A stretch of DNA of 64,000 bases from Hermatobates lingyangjiaoensis (Eukaryota > Arthropoda > Insecta > Hemiptera > Hermatobatidae). Of the stretch, positions 1-12,900 are shown one piece after another. The notes below the pieces were generated by a model. That model saw only the letters and a list, made by a program, of their open reading frames with translations, was not told the DNA's origin and ran no database searches. A program made the translations under genes and the position numbers. The stretch is from contig JAPFBL010000367.1 of NCBI GenBank assembly GCA_026182355.1, positions 372,001-436,000 on the forward strand, in the 5' to 3' direction. Numbering within the stretch: position 1 is the stretch's first letter; every line of letters starts with the position of its first letter.

Positions 1-245
1 AACGAACACTTGGGAATTTATAAAGGTGATGAAGAAAAAGAAGGGCCTGTGGAGAAAGAACTTGATACGCCAGTGAGTGAAGAAGAGAGTGAAAACGAAG
101 ACGAACAAGCAAAAGCAGTCAACGACATCGAGGTTACATCAAGTGGAAGACCGGTGAAGAAACCAAATTACCTGAAAGACTATGAATGTAAACTAGTATT
201 AAGCCAAAATTGGAATGGTAACAACCAAGAAAGCCTTCCTAGAAC
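1..245 (+). pseudogene. Ty1/copia polyprotein fragment, region between integrase and reverse transcriptase
   Basis: The frame opening at position 10 gives an acidic linker (many E, D, K) and then a segment reading SGRPVKKPNYLKDYE. This is the usual stretch of copia polyproteins between integrase and reverse transcriptase. Continuity is lost at a (TA)n tract from about 270, and the same element resumes after the nested gypsy insertion at about 1050. It is a dead copia copy cut by the window edge and by later insertions. The family assignment rests on recognising this linker and on the reverse transcriptase start downstream. Confidence 0.7.
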
Positions 246-263
246 TATAAGGCAGGCATATAC

Positions 264-266
264 GAT

Positions 267-318
<52 letters not shown>

Positions 319-321
319 ATC
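264..321. repeat. (TA)n tract bounded by inverted CGATCC/GGATCG
   Basis: A run of about 45 bases of alternating TA lies between the inverted hexamers CGATCC and GGATCG, so the block is a perfect palindrome. It interrupts the copia reading frame. Open frames across it that read YIYIYI come from the repeat and are not genes. Confidence 0.85.
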
Positions 322-325
322 GGAG

Positions 326-442
326 TGTAGCGACGCGAGGGACAACCCTGCTCACCTGTTATCACCTGTTTTCTATTATTGGACTTGTCGTTGTTTTTAT
401 CTTAATTTTGATTTGTGAGAGATTCTATTAAAGAATTCTACA
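326..442 (+). mobile_element. 5' LTR of nested Ty3/gypsy-type element
   Basis: This 117-bp repeat begins TGTAG and ends CTACA. It appears identical to positions 932-1048. It is preceded by GGAG (322-325), and the same four bases follow the second LTR, giving a 4-bp target-site duplication. Identical LTRs imply a recent insertion or gene conversion. A primer-binding-site-like TGGTGACCCCGACG follows directly from 444. Confidence 0.93.
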
Positions 443-931
443 GTGGTGACCCCGACGAGGACATCAACCTCAACTACTCAACTTACAGAACGTAAGTCTT
501 ATTCAATAATCAAGTTATGTCAAACCCACCTTTCTCTGCTGAGTTTGTGGCTCAAATGTCAGCGGCATTCAGGACAATGGGGGTTCTACCAACGCTAAGC
601 CCTTAACAAGACCATACACGGGCCCATTTAAAATCATAGAGCCTAGAGAAAAATATTTCATCATTGACCACAATGGGAAAAAGGAGAAGGTGACAGTCGA
701 CCGTCTTAAAGTGGCTTACCTCCCATCTTCTTCAAGGATTCAACCACAAGGTCAACCAAAACCAGTGTCGGAGGCAGCTGGTAGTCAATCTCAGCGCCTT
801 ACATCCCATCAGGACGTTCAGTTAACAAAATCATCAGTTCCCACTCCGGCTGTTACAACACGCTCCGGCAGAGCAGTTCGCCAACCGGTTCGTCTTGTCA
901 CCACCGCGTAGTGTGCTGCTGAGGGGGGCCA
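443..931 (+). pseudogene. Internally deleted gypsy body: primer-binding site, gag start, then polyprotein C-terminus
   Basis: Only about 490 bp remain between the LTRs. After the primer-binding site, an ATG at 510 begins a short gag-like peptide (MSNPPFSAEFVAQM). The sequence then jumps to the far C-terminus of Pol: GPFKI around 628-645, then VDRLKVAYLP, then a basic/Ser-rich tail ending TRSGRAVRQPVRLVTTA and a stop at 909-911. GPFKI followed by RLK is typical of Ty3/gypsy integrase C-termini. A purine-rich polypurine tract (920-931) abuts the 3' LTR. Protease, reverse transcriptase, RNase H and the integrase core are all missing, so this copy could move only with help from another element. 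Confidence 0.88.
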
Positions 932-1048
932 TGTAGCGACGCGAGGGACAACCCTGCTCACCTGTTATCACCTGTTTTCTATTATTGGACTTGTCGTTGT
1001 TTTTATCTTAATTTTGATTTGTGAGAGATTCTATTAAAGAATTCTACA
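932..1048 (+). mobile_element. 3' LTR of nested Ty3/gypsy-type element
   Basis: This 117-bp LTR matches the 5' copy at 326-442 and runs from TGTAG to CTACA. The duplicated target GGAG lies at 1049-1052. Confidence 0.93.
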
Positions 1049-1049
1049 G

Positions 1050-1210
1050 GAGCAATATACGATGAGTTTGAAAATTTATTAGAAAATGATACGTGGGACA
1101 TAGTTCAAAGGACTAAAGATGTAAATACTATTGGAAGCAAGTGGACGTTTATCAAGAAGAGTAACGATCTAGGAGAGATAGTTAAGTACAAGGCAAGAAA
1201 AATAATATGT
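1050..1210 (+). pseudogene. Ty1/copia reverse transcriptase N-terminus, continued
   Basis: The reading AIYDEFENLLENDTWDIVQ, then IGSKWTFIKK, then GEIVKYKAR is the start of a copia reverse transcriptase (the family pattern is L..N.TW.LV then KWVFK.K then RYKAR). It breaks at about 1200, before the catalytic motifs. Together with 1-245 it is one copia relic into which the gypsy element inserted. Confidence 0.8.
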
Positions 1211-2306
1211 TTGAAAAAAATAAATCTGTAATCCATCTAGAGAGTAGGAAATATAACGATTATCAGATTTGGAACTCCTGATGATCATTGGATTGAAGAA
1301 CGCAGGACTACTCAATGAAGTTAGTAACATTTCATATGCTCCCATGCAGTATTTATTTAACACAGTTGATTTGGTTATTGAAGAATTATGTAAAGTGCAT
1401 TCGAGTTTACAGATTAATGACTTTAATAGAGTTATCCTGCTCGTTAGCTTCAAAGTCATCAGTGTTTGATAATCAAGCGAAACAATGACAGCATAATGTT
1501 GAAGTTAATATTGTAATGTCTACACAAAGCATCTTCTCAAACTAAATAAGCAGAGAAGTTATTTATAAGAGGCAAAGGTATCAGCTGATGTTGCGACTCA
1601 TTCACTAAATCCGACCCTGGCCGTAAAGATGGTAATTGAGCTTGTTGACCTTATATTCATTGTCCAAGCGAGAATTCTCTTTACTAACTGTCAACCAATC
1701 CATTCAATTCTTCATTATTTCGTCTTTTCTTTTTTCATATTAAGTAAATTAAATAACTTAAAAATAATACAACACTAATTCGAGTTTATCATTTAATTTG
1801 ATATCTATTATTCAACTTTATTTACTTCATTAAATTGCGATGTAACTGTGTCCTATCATATTGTAAAAATAAATATTCTCTTAACTAAATATAGGGCTCT
1901 AAATTTTAATAGTCACTTGTTTCCATAAAGCAGAAAATGTTGCAAATATAATGAACTTACAGACAATTAGTTAACTTTCACTTGTCAACTGTTTTAACCA
2001 TCAATTGCAACTGATGTTGATAAATATTTTTTGTTGATAAATAGGACAAAGGGTTTTGCCTCGAAAAGAAGTGAATGAGATGTTGGAATATCAAATAAAC
2101 CACCTTTACCTTAATTTGTATTAACAGTATTTGTAAAAACTTACACCTTTTATGTTTTATTCATGTGTAAAATTTCACTTTGTAAATTAGTCAAAACAAA
2201 TTTTTTAAATGCTAGAAAATACATTGTATTCTGTTTTTTGGATGCTTATTTAGTAGTTACTTTGATGATAACAGTAAAGGGCTGTAGTAATGAATGTGTT
2301 TTGCAG
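1211..2306. other. AT-rich sequence; decayed copia and 5' part of an HSDL1 intron
   Basis: Short open frames near 1170-1470 may be decayed copia, but no motif is secure. From about 1700 the sequence is low-complexity AT-rich DNA up to the HSDL1 acceptor at 2305-2306. I see no promoter and no convincing first exon, so the HSDL1 start is probably left of the window. Confidence 0.5.
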
Positions 2307-2429
2307 TTGTTGTGGGCGCCAATGACCCCCTGATCAAGAACTATGCGAGGGAACTGGCCCGGAAGAAGATGAACGTCATCCTCATTAGCCGAGAGCTGCG
2401 CGACATCTCTGACACCGCTGCCGCCATAG
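2307..2429 (+). CDS. HSDL1: HSDL1 exon A: degenerate Rossmann glycine loop
   Basis: The acceptor TTTTGCAG ends at 2306 and the donor GT starts at 2430. Two bases complete a split codon. The 40 codons that follow read VVGANDPLIKNYARELARKKMNVILISRELRDISDTAAAI, and one base (G) is left over. GC content is well above the flanks. The family's TGATDGIG loop is VGANDPLI here, removing two of the three glycines that contact NAD(P). Confidence 0.9.
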
Positions 2430-5285
2430 GTGACTATACTCAACGGTTTATTGATTAGCATGATGCGAATGTCCAGACAAACCATGTCCTCATCAACGAC
2501 ACTCTCGACTTTTATACTTTTATTCTCAAATATTTTAATGTAATGCCTCCCAAATTGATTGCCCAACTCCCGGTATCTTAGCAGAATTATAAGATTTTAA
2601 ACAAATCATAAATTTAAGATAACTAATTTTTTTAAACAAATTATATATTCATAATTCAAGAACAAAATATATAGATAAAAGATAGGATTTTGTTTCTTTT
2701 TTATACTTATGAAATCATGATTGTAAATAAAGAATATATTCTCTAAATTTCAACAAAGGGAATTGAACTGTTAATATTTAAACTAATAGATGACTGGAGA
2801 TCCAACTGACTTAGTAGTTTTATATTTCTGAAGGATGTTTCACTGTTGCAATTGTACGCACAGAAACGCATGTTGTGTGTCTCTTGACCACGGCTTTTTA
2901 TTTAGAAACACTCCCAATTTGTGGACACTGCTATAGCATAATGAACCATTGTTTACCATGCATGTTGTTACCGCCACTGAGGTTAGTATGATTTATATTA
3001 GAAATACGAAATATCGTCATACCTCGTACGATATTCTTGGAGTCATTGAAGCGCTTTCAGATATAGTCAACCTTGAGTTGTGTTTGAAGATGGACTACGT
3101 CCGAAAGCGCTCCAACGACTCCAAGAACATCGTACGAGGTATGATGGTATTTCCTATTTCTAATATAAATCATTGTTTATCACTTCCCCATAACTGAGAG
3201 CAACGATGCAATTATATTTGTGCCTCCCCCCCTTCCCCTCAAGAAGCAAACAACTTGTACTTTATTTCATATTTATTTAAATAAACGTCTAAACCCCTGT
3301 AAGAAATCACAAAAACGACTAAGCTTTTTCGACCAAAACAAATGACCTTCGTCGGAGTCCACTTGTTTTGATTCAAAGATCTTAAATCATTTTCTAGTTT
3401 CTGACTGTGATTTAGACCTTGATTTTTAGTTCACGTGTTCATTGTGAAATCTTGTTATTGAAATGTAATAGTACTTGCATAATTGGTAGAAAATATCTCA
3501 AAAACAGCAATTTCAGCAAAATATGTTTATTTATTTCCAACACCCACACTCCTTAGGTCTAACCTTCAGTGCTGAGTTATATATATATCTCCTCGAATAC
3601 CTCTACAGCTATTCCTGACTTTTATTTAATATGAAAGTTATTAACACAACATTTGTTAATAATTTGATTAATAAGTATAATAAGTTTAAAATCTTGTTTT
3701 GAGATGTGTTTTCAGTTTTTTTTCGATATTTAAATTTTTAAAATCTCTAAGGTATATTTTGCCATCACGCTAGCAATTTCTATCTATATTTCTAAAAGAA
3801 TAAATTAAATTTAAGGCTGTTTATAATTCTTATAAATCAAAATAATGAAGAAATTGTATACTTTCACTGTTTTGTTTTGAACTAACGATTTAGTCTATTT
3901 TTTTCAAATGGTGAACATTTTTTTAAAATTTTATTATTTTGTGTTAATTTTAGCACAATATTGATCTGTTTTGACTTGCTTGATCCTTGGCGTGTGTGGG
4001 TGTATGCAGTATTGTAGCTCTGCAAAGGCTAATGCAGGCTCCCTGCAGGGAATGGACAGGTATCATCGACATCTCATTTCAGTATTCTCAAGTCTTATAG
4101 AGTGAAAAGAGATCACTTTGATGGAAGCACACTAGTGAGACACAATATGTATAAAACAAAGACATTTATCGCTATTTTGAGCAAGAGTTGTATATTCAGT
4201 GTAAGCTAACGGCCTCCTCAATCTTGATTACACAAGTTATCACTAACTCTTAAATACTACCAGTTACATCTCCGAAGTTGAGTAACATTTGGCTTGTTTA
4301 GGTATTGGATAGATGACACAACGTGTCATTAGATTGTCAAAGATCTTCGAAAATAAGCAATGATTAGGCGTGACTAGACCAAGGATGGGTATCACCAAAT
4401 ACCGTTGACATTGTTTATATTGGCTTAATTAGTGCAAAATCATGAATGAACTGTACTTTTGACTAGCACGAAAGGTGTGAATTATAAGTGTGGTGTAGGT
4501 TGAAAAAAAAATATTTTTATTGTAAATTTCACAGGATTGATGCCACAGTAAGTATTATACACTCCAATGTTACAGAGTCCGAGTTCCCGGTGAAGACCAA
4601 GTGCATCGCTGTCGACTTCAGAGAAGGAAAGTCTGTTTACGATAACATTAAGCAGCAGCTCACAGGAATGGACATTGGCATATTAGGTATATTTTATATT
4701 TTTCACCTACATATATATATAAATGTTTTTATTAATAGTTTGTTATGAAGAACTGCATGTATTAAAAATAAACTTATTAATTATTTCAAACAACCTTAAA
4801 CATGCAGATCGCAAATGGAACCTAGTAAAATTGGAAAGTGAATTTTTTTGTTATCATCACTGACAGTTGACTATGCCCTTATCATTAATGGACAATGGCT
4901 GGTTAGACAAAGGCATAAAAAAGTACAGGTTTCCCCTGTTCTTAGTGTTGGAAAATGATAATATTATGAGGATTTTGGATGTCTTTGTTAGTATGACTGG
5001 CCTATCTTTATAGTTTGGCTATTAAGGTAATTTCCCTGCCTACAGAGACGCCGATTGTGATCTAAAACTGGCAAGTTTTTTGTTGGTCTAGTCGTGTATC
5101 ATGCTTGTTGTTTTGTCATTAGTGATCATTGTTGTTGTCAAGTCAATTTATAAAAAACTAGCAAACGTACCCGTCTTTGACGGAGTCACAAATTTGATTA
5201 TACATGGTATACCAAAATATCATTAGAAAATTTAGAATGGTAGAAAATATCATTTTCTGATGTTCTTTATGTGTTATTTTTTTAG

Positions 5286-5335
<50 letters not shown>

Positions 5336-6891
5336 TTTAACACATAGAAAAGAACACAGAAAGACACTACAGAACTCACTTCGATATTTCGACATCTGTC
5401 GTCATCGGGAAGAAGTGCGAAGTACTCGCGTTGAGAAGCAAACTGCTACTGGCCTCCAGAGTAACTCGTGGAACCACCGCAATGCTGCCCCCCAGCGGAG
5501 GAGAGGAAAAATAGAAATCCCTCCAATATTTAATCCGTTGGTCAGTTTTCTTTACGTTTCATACATTAAAGAAACCGAATCCACCCTTAGAAAAATTTTG
5601 TCTGTCGGTTTATCCGCAAAATTTTGTCACAAGTAAACTCAGTCACCATTAGACATAGTGAGCTGAACACTATGTCTAATGGTGACTGAGTTTACTTGTG
5701 ACAAAATTTTGCGGATAAACCGACAGTCAAAATTTTTTCTAATGGTGTATTCGGTTTCTCTAATGTATGAAACGTAAAGAAAACTTGAAATAAGTCAATT
5801 CTTAACAATGTACAGACTAAATCATTCTTCTATATATATTGATAAAGATAAGAATACATTGGATATCAGAATTCTTCCTATCTGAATTTATTTTAAACTT
5901 TTTGAAGAACTGAAAAAATATATATAACAATTCATTAATTGCCTTTCCTTATCTGAAATTTTAAATTAAAATCAATTAATCATAAATCTGATTACATTTT
6001 TATTTACTGTTTTTTTTTTAACTTCCTTTAGTAGTATTTTTAGTTTGTCTAGAATTGAAATTGTAATAAAGTTTCATTTCATTAAATTGCTATCAATTAA
6101 ATTTTAAATTTTATTTTCTTGTTTTAGTCATTTAGTATAACGGCCAAAAATGTGGTTGTAGTTTCACAAGTAATATAATCTAGTTTCAATGTTCTTGCAG
6201 TCTATATACTAATGAAATTCGAATGTTCTTGTTTAAATATTTGCACATAAGTGAAAATTACTAACAGGAATTTATTCAATTCCTTATTGTTTATTAAATT
6301 ATTAACAGGAATAGCTGTTAATTGCAGTTTATTACGAATTATTCAAATAAATATAAATGATAACAGTGAGTAGTAATATATTACTTTACAAATAATGGCA
6401 TTAAAAAGAAAGAAGAATAAAAAATAAATTTTCTCAACTCAAATCAAGTAAAATTAATGACTCCAGATGTAAAATGTATTTATGTCATAGAATAAACCTG
6501 ACGAGTTTTTCTACGAATGATTTCAGTCCCATTTCTGGAGATCTTATATTTCTTTATATCTTATAGATTTTTTTTATATCGCATATTCACTGTTATTCTT
6601 CTCATATATATATATAGTTCAATATAGACAAAGAAACATAGAGAAATCAAAAGAACACACTTACAGTCTCTAATTTTCGGTTTGAACCGTCTTCAGGAGA
6701 GATAAGAGAGGGAAACCAAGCACACTCCAACCGTCTCTGAACCAGTGCGCTTGGTTTCCCTCTCTTATCTCTCCTGAAGACGGTTCAAACCGAAAATTAG
6801 AGACTGTAAGTGTGTTCTTTTGATTTCTCTATATTTCTTTGTCTATATTGAACTATTTTTGTCCGTTTTGGATCGTATTTCCAACGAAAAA

Positions 6892-6935
<44 letters not shown>

Positions 6936-9900
6936 CAAATTGTATTTATCAGGAATCAGTCAGTTTTTCAGGTTCAAATCAAACTTTCAAAGCCAACAAT
7001 CGTATTTAGAACTTAAGCAATAAAAACATGTATGAAATTCTGAAAGTATATATGGTAAAATATTACATTAGTGGTTTAAAATGAATAATTTTAGGAATAT
7101 ATACTTGAACACAAATGTCAGAATAAATACAAATGTTCTAAGGTAATGTGAGAAATACACATTCCTTTCATTAATGTTTTTTATGTTGGGGAAAATACAT
7201 GGAATATTCACAGATTTTGTCAGTTTTAAATATGCTTGATTATGTATATACTTTAAATTGATGTTTCATTTATTTATGTCATAAAATAAATGAATTTTAT
7301 ACTTAACTGATTTTTTGTTTTATTAGATATACTTATTGTGTAAATATCTCGATTGATGTTACAAATACTATATCAAATGCTTGGACCATATAACAATCTT
7401 TGTTTTCATGGCTTAATAACAAGAAATAGCAATAACAATTATTCCTGTCAATCACATTCAGTAAATGCATATTATTAACTGTAGCTATAATTTCTTAACA
7501 CCGAATGACACAATGGGTCTCGGGTCGTCTAGTTAACAATAAATTTTAGCTAGCCTTATATCCTCAACATTGGAAAAATTTCATCAACATTATAAGTTTG
7601 CTAGTGTCAGTGAATATACTCCATATTATTAGAATAAGTAAATTATAAAATAGCTAAAATCAATGAGTATAATGGTGAATTACGAAATAATTTAAGTATA
7701 AGTTATATCATTTATATAATTATAATTATGTATTGTAATACAGTTATTTTCATTTATTACGTTTCTTTTTTTTTTTGAGGCGTTCCGTAATTTGGATGCA
7801 GCCCTCAGGATAGGAGTTGTGTTTTATAAAAGTACCAGCATACTGATACCTTTGGAAGTTGTGAAGTTGAAGCATTCTTATTAAAGTTGATTGGTTTCAG
7901 TAAACGGGGTGGACAACAGGCAGAAGAACTACCGGCAGTTTATCGAGAACTCAGTGCAAGACCTGTGGGACACGATCGACAACAACATGTGTTCTGTGGC
8001 CATGATGACCTCAGTGGTGCTGCCCGCCATGATTGCCAAGAATAGAGGCAAGATCGTCAACGTGTCCTCCATGGCTGCTCTCAACGCTCACCCCAACTCC
8101 ACTGCCGTCGACTCTGCCACCAAAGTATCACTCTGCATCCAAAACACTTCACTAACAAATTTATTGTGTATCGTTTGGTGACTACAAAAACCGTTTCCTG
8201 CTTATAATAACATTCTCAGTAGGACTGCAGAGTCCCACCCGAGTGCTATCAAAATACTATCTGTACCACGGGACCGTACTCCAAACCTCGAGTGCTTTTC
8301 TTTCTCACCTTCTCTTTGCTTTTTTTTTCTTTTTATTTACTTCATGAAAGGCTAACACTTATACCTATGCATAGATGGACTTGTGGTGGCTGCGGTAGCT
8401 TCTCCAGGTTGAGCCTAAGACCCTAGACTTAGCTGCAACTCTTCTGTGTGAGAGGCACTTAATCCTCTTTAGTGGTTGCCTGCATAGCAAGAAGGGGTAG
8501 CTTGGGGGGCGGGGACTGTTGGCCCCTACCAGTGGGTAAGGAACACGTGTTCAAAGGGACGCTGGTGAGGAACTAGTGTTCTTTAAAATTGGTGCCATTC
8601 CTCGAGGCAGGGCCCTAAAAAAATAATATAAGCTTCATAAAAGGCAGTTTACGGAAAAAAAACTTTTGACGAAATCTATAATTTGCAGTATTTTCTCTTT
8701 GACAATATAGTTTAACACATCTGAACCTACGTAATATAAATTTTGCCTTGCCAAAAAGCATAAATTTGAAATTTTATTTGTCATAAGGAAGAGTTTTTTA
8801 CTAAAACAAAAAAAAATGTCTCACTTCTATCCTGCCATAAAAAGAAAGTTCTATTTATGAGAAATACAAGCATGTTATTAGTACCACGGTGTTCATTAAA
8901 CGTCTTATTATTAAAAAAAAATGTCTTATCTTGTAAATAGTTGTTTTACTGGGACTTGTACACCAGTGATCCATGAGATAAACGGATTTGTTTAATGATA
9001 TTGTCAGATTACATTTTTACCAAAACTATCATTTACAAATAATTTCCTTTACTTATAAGAGTTTATAACATTCACAGTTATTCGTTGATATTTAATTGAT
9101 ACCATTAGTGACTTCAAAACTTTCAGTTGTGTGAACTAAAGCCTTAATGAAGTTTTTGAAATAGAACGGGAAGACTGAAAAGCTAGACAACTGGTACTAG
9201 GCTTTCTGAACCGTGCCTCGTGGTATCCAAATGGTAACAAAATCCCTAAGATAAATACTCTTAGGGAAGTCCTGTCAACTTAAACTGGAAACTCTATACT
9301 TAAAAAATAATTACTGTAGTTCCACAAAAACCTTTAGTTTGCTTGTCAGTATGTATCAGTATCAGTTGGGCCAGTTTCTAACTAAAATTGTACAATTTAG
9401 ATAAAATTTATGGACTTGATTGAAAATATGATTTCACTGTTAACGTCACCTGTACAAACTTAGTGCGTGACTGGCCATCAGCTAGGGCAGTTAATTAATA
9501 CTGGACTAAGCAATGCTGTTAGGGTTTCGTTACCATTTGGTTATCTGTCAGTAGTTTCATGGATCAGAGAACCTGAGAACCAGTCGATTAGAATAAACTG
9601 ATTAATTCCTACGCTAGTACTGGTGGCTATCCTGAGTAGTGCCCAGTGGATAGCACACCGGAGCAGGTGTACGTGCTTCTCACACAGGGCACGGAGGCCT
9701 ATCGTCTCACCTTGTCTATATAACCTTTGACTTACCAGCAAGAGGTTAATACCACAAGGCGGATTCACACACACTATCCCGAGGGTAACGCCTATCTCCG
9801 TTAAACGAATCATATTAATGTGTCTGTCTGACACACCCATACTCCTAGGGTTCTGCTAAATCTACCTCTATCAACTTCTTGTTTAATCAAGTGCACAAAT

Positions 9901-12900
9901 TTCATGTAAATTTAAATTCATGTAAAACAAGTAGCTTTACAATAGCCAGATAATTGGCTAAGTTATTATTATTATCGCCAGGTGAATAAGGTGTTTGTCA
10001 AACTAATCCCTACTATTTTGTTAGTTTTCTAAAACAGTTTATGTTTTTTAGTTGATACTGAATATTTTTTTAACACCTTATACTGTAATACTGGGCATGA
10101 AAATGATAAAAACCATTTTTAAACAAATGGTGGTTTTGCTTGCTGTGTGTTTGGACAATACAATCAAGGTTGAGTTTGGAGCATAACAGTGTTGACATGC
10201 GTAAATAATTCAGTGAATTATTGGCCCAAACTGGTAGAAGGTTATTATTTTACTGGTAGTGAACGATAGTTTTAGACAAAAACCTGAATTTATATGACTT
10301 TTTAATTTGAGTCTGAGAATCGCGACTTAAGTTTACTGAAATATATCAGTTTTTTCAAATATTTGAGGTAAACAAGTCTTTTTTTCTATAATCTTTCTTG
10401 AAATGAATGGATTTGCTCAAGTTAAACAGTGCAACTATTACCAAATGATTGGTATCTTATTTCGTGATTACATTCAATGATTTTAGTGTTTATATTATAA
10501 CATTACCAGTGCCTTGGTAGCCGTGATATCAAATGACAGAACTAAATAGGGAGGGTGACATTGGCTGAGTAAGCATAGTTACAATGTGTATTTCAAATGG
10601 AATTCTTTAATAATTCCAAAAAAAGTGCGAAAACTCTGTGGGTCAGATTAATTACTGGCTAACACCACCATCGGTGAGCCTCGTTGATATCATCATTGGG
10701 TTGTATTTGATTTTAAAATGAAAGCTGTACGCATATTACTTGGAGTGACTGGCAGGCACTTAAGTGCTGAGAGTGAAAACCTAATGAGATTAGTGACTTT
10801 TTGATTTTAAATTTCTGTTGTAACAATATGTTTTTTGTATTAAACGGGCTTTGTGTTGATTGTGAAAGTGCCTCACATTCACTAATGCCAACGTCTGAAT
10901 CCTGTTGTAATCAATGTGTATTTTGTTGCAGGCTTTTTCACTATTCCTTTCGCGAAGCACGGAGTACGAGCTCAAAGAGTTCAACATTGAAGTGCAGACT
11001 CTGACTCCCAACACAGTACTTTCTGACCCTGGAAACGCCTTCATGTTCAACGTGCCATCTTACGAGGCGTACGCCAAGTCGGCCGTCAACTCAATCGATT
11101 GGTGTTCAGACACCACTGGACACTGGTTCCACACTGTTTTTGTAAGCTCAACTTATACCTTTATCTTTATTACAACCATTGCACCAAACTGCACAAACAT
11201 TAATATATCAGTTAACTGGAGTAGTTACGAATAAATATATTACAAAATGTTAAGTATTTTCCTTAGAGGTTTCTCGTAGCTTAATGTAATCAAACTTACG
11301 AACGAACAGTCTTTGGTTAGAAATCTACTATATATCTTTCGGGTGATATCTAAGAATAGAAAGATACTTTATATCAATACAATATTTTTTCCTGTAAGGT
11401 AACTTGTTATTGTTAACAGTTTAGTTAATTTATTAAACGGATTATTGAAATTATTTGAGTATGCTTGGATGGTAAATATGTATTGAAAATTTTGTGGTTC
11501 AAATTCATTCCTCTCAGAGTAGCATAATTTTCTGAGGCATATTCTCTCAGGAAAGGGGAGTTCCCCTCCAGATAGGCTTAGTTTTCATATCATGGAAGAC
11601 TCCCAATTTAGGAGAGGGGTGGATGGTATTTAATTTGAAGGATTTAATTAAGAATCACCCCAATGTCAGAATTTTCGTGTGGTACTCAAAAATACTCATA
11701 ACTTGTTATGTTAATATGATGTAATTTTTTTTTCAAAAAAAATTACATCATATAAATATTGGGTCAAGAAAACAAATCATGATGAATATTGTTATGATAA
11801 TTTTCAATGTAATTTTATCCATGTAAATATATAATTTTATTCTTGATGTGGAGTGGTACCTTTTTTTTATTCGAATTTCTTTCCCATCAACTGATCACGG
11901 GGTCATTCTATCTATACTTATGTTCTATCGATAAATTTTCTATCAATTATGCTAACCTGTATACTCAAAAAGGAGTCTTAAAGGTAAAAAAACCAGATTT
12001 TCTGTTATTTTTGTGATTATCGTGCACAAATAATTACCATTTGAGAAAATAACAAATTGTTTTATTTTTTAAAAAGAATTTTAAAAATGGAAATTATATT
12101 TCAATTAGAGTAATATTTTATTGTACATGGATGTATTTACTAACATAATAATTTAAAAAAGATTTCTTGAACATTACAGACTCCTGTTTTCCTGTATTTA
12201 CTAATATGACAAAAATCAATAATTTATTACTTTACTATGAATGAAGTTTAGTGATCATGAAAAGTTCTTGCGCAGTATTAAAAATTTGAAAAATGCTCTA
12301 ATAATACAGAAGCTAGTGATTTATCAACTTCTTATCACTGAGGGTGATAAGTAAGGCTAAAAATTACTATTTAAATTTTACAGAATCTTACCATGTTATG
12401 TTAAATATTGTTTGTATATTGTTTTTCTTTTTTCGACAAGGAGTAGATGTGTATGTTTAACGTTCAACATTTCAAATAGAAAAACGATTACCATACCTTA
12501 CCGTATCGTTCCTTGCACCAGTCAGTTAGATTGTAAATTTGAGAATTGCTCCCCAGGTTTAATTTTTAAATTTGATTTTTTTAATATTATTTGAAGAACC
12601 TATAGGGCCTTTATTATTTTCAATTGTAATAAGGAAAAGTCATCATACAATGGCTTTCCCTTATAATTACATTCATAATTCTCAATACTAGAACGGATAA
12701 ATTAATTCAAATGATTGCTCATGAGTTGAATTTTAGTCAAACAGTATGACTAGAACTTATCATAAAGTTAAGAGGAGACAGCTTTAAATATTTCAATTTC
12801 ATTTTAATTTAATTCTGTTTCTTTTATTTTGTCAATAAACTTTTTATACATTATTTAGCAGTAATTTTGTATGATTTTCAAAGTAAAGTTTTACTTCCTG

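Larger units (their letters stand above)
2430..4575 (+). other. HSDL1 intron
   Basis: This AT-rich intron holds the palindrome at 2988-3173 and the minus-strand ribozyme-like module near 3300-3360, both listed separately. Nothing else is recognisable. Confidence 0.7.
4687..7900 (+). other. HSDL1 intron outside the listed repeats
   Basis: Apart from the Helitron end, palindromes and (TA)n tracts listed separately, this is AT-rich DNA with no exon-like patches until the acceptor at 7899-7900. Confidence 0.7.
8125..10931 (+). other. HSDL1 intron outside listed repeats
   Basis: AT-rich intronic sequence. A 300-bp minus-strand open frame (9541-9840) has no recognisable protein similarity and is probably chance. 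Confidence 0.6.

Noticed and set aside
264..330. Open frames reading YIYIYIYI across TA runs (here and near 5.2, 6.9, 18.8, 45.5, 48.0 kb)
   Set aside because: They are translations of (TA)n microsatellites, with no start context or conserved flanks.
4535..4560. Alternative acceptor for HSDL1 exon B at 4532-4534
   Set aside because: Joining exon A here reaches a TAA after five codons. A 13-base microexon would break frame. The acceptor ending at 4575 keeps the SDR reading.
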